Positions 63,467-64,000 of a stretch of DNA of 64,000 nt are shown here, piece by piece. The stretch is from Variovorax sp. KK3. Lineage in GTDB: Bacteria > Pseudomonadota > Gammaproteobacteria > Burkholderiales > Burkholderiaceae_C. Position numbers and translations under genes: made by a program. Location: assembly GCF_001984055.1 (NCBI RefSeq), contig NZ_LYVO01000009.1, positions 1 through 64,000 of the forward strand. Reading direction: 5' to 3'. Position 1 is the first letter of the stretch. The number at the start of each line of letters is the position of its first letter. The notes under the pieces are model-generated. The model was not told the origin of the DNA. It did not search any database and saw only the letters and a list, made by a program, of their open reading frames with translations.

Positions 63467-64000
63467 ACTGGCTCGAAACCCTCGAAGCGCGCTGGCAGGC
63501 CTGGTGGCCCGAACTCGAGCCGCGCGAGCAGCGCCTGATCGGCGGCGCCGCGGCGCTGGTCCTGCTGGCCCTGCTGTGGTGGCTGGCGTTGGCGCCGGCG
63601 CTGCGCACCCTCTCCGCCGCGCCTGCCGAGCACGCGAGGCTCGACGCGCAGCTTCAGCAGATGAGCAGCTTGCAGGCGCAGGCCAAGGCGCTGCAGGCGC
63701 AGCCCCGCGCCAGCCGCGACGATGCGATGCGTGCACTCGAAAGCTCGGTGCGCCAAAGCTTCGGCCCCAACGCGCAACTGCAGCCCGCCGCGTCCGGCGA
63801 AGGCGTCACCGTCGCCGTTCGTTCCATGCCGGCCGACACGCTGGCGCAGTGGCTGGCCCAGGCACGCAGCAATGCACGCGCGGTGCCGCGCGAAGCCCAC
63901 CTGACGCGCACCGCGGAAAGCACGCCTGTCCCGACGGCGGCCGGCGGCACCGCACCGGCCAGGAACGCCGAGCGCCCCGTCGTGCGCTGGGACGGCACGC
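63463..64000 (+). CDS. gspM: Type II secretion protein GspM (3' end outside window)
   Basis: The first 179 codons of GspM. A short cytoplasmic start (MNWLETLEARWQAWWPELEP) leads into a membrane helix (GGAAALVLLALLWWLALAPAL), a coiled-coil periplasmic region (HARLDAQLQQMSSLQAQAKA) and the beginning of the ferredoxin-like domain (GVTVAVRSMPADTLAQWLAQ). GspM binds GspL in the platform. Remaining components (gspN, D, E, F) are expected downstream but are not in the window. Confidence 0.9.
   Translation, partial: MNWLETLEARWQAWWPELEPREQRLIGGAAALVLLALLWWLALAPALRTLSAAPAEHARLDAQLQQMSSLQAQAKALQAQPRASRDDAMRALESSVRQSFGPNAQLQPAASGEGVTVAVRSMPADTLAQWLAQARSNARAVPREAHLTRTAESTPVPTAAGGTAPARNAERPVVRWDGT

Overview
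The window looks like chromosomal DNA of a GC-rich betaproteobacterium of the order Burkholderiales, most like Comamonadaceae and in particular Variovorax. Pointers are an ACC deaminase gene beside its own divergent Lrp-type regulator, the yicC-gmk-rpoZ-spoT-greB block, a small trimeric porin of the Burkholderiales type, and an interspersed intergenic repeat of the kind I recall from Variovorax genomes. No rRNA, integrase, insertion sequence, phage or CRISPR array was seen. No stretch longer than about 300 bases lacks a gene; the largest gaps (36769-37066, 16014-16289, 55158-55439, 56559-56822) hold regulatory sequence or a likely small RNA.

Layout. 1-5346: acetolactate-synthase-like gene (cut by the window edge), two Lrp/AsnC regulators, acdS, ilvE, tRNA-Ser(UGA) and a TetR regulator. 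5357-14796: housekeeping block hemW, rdgB, rph, a PP2C phosphatase and Ser/Thr kinase pair, yicC, gmk, rpoZ, spoT, greB. 14887-30879: a type III secretion (T3SS) island. 30935-34489: a probable Fur-controlled siderophore receptor operon. 34647-45049: phospholipase-D-type lipoprotein, YgjV-like membrane protein, groES-groEL with CIRCE and a sigma32-type promoter, DUF805 protein, pgi-tal, lipocalin, HAD phosphatase, zwf. 45078-53726: dipeptide/oligopeptide ABC operon with two paralogous binding proteins and an M20 amidohydrolase. 53913-58376: porin, coq7, OsmC-like protein, a candidate small RNA or leader, and ilvA. 58377-64000: type II secretion genes gspC (reverse) and gspG-H-I-J-K-L-M (forward, M cut by the edge).

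The T3SS island is the most distinctive part. An ECF sigma factor heads a tightly overlapping forward operon sctI-J-K-L-N-O-P-Q-R-S-T-U, a CesT-like chaperone, sctC, then two unusual proteins: a 646-residue protein with TPR-like and GNAT acetyltransferase parts, and a 372-residue low-complexity protein. Diverging from it is a three-gene operon whose first gene encodes a CesT-like chaperone with a (Thr-Asp-His)n tract made by a 9-bp tandem repeat. The order closely resembles what I recall of the Bordetella bsc locus, where the ECF sigma factor BtrS controls secretion. Genes for SctV, SctD, the needle SctF, translocators and gatekeeper are not recognisable here, so the machine is either split across the genome or incomplete.

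Functional themes: plant/rhizosphere association (ACC deaminase, T3SS, siderophore and peptide uptake, T2SS), central carbon metabolism (pgi, tal, zwf close together), branched-chain amino acid metabolism (ALS-like, ilvE, ilvA), and stress physiology (spoT, groESL, rpoZ). All functional calls come from reading the sequence and from family knowledge; no database search was run.
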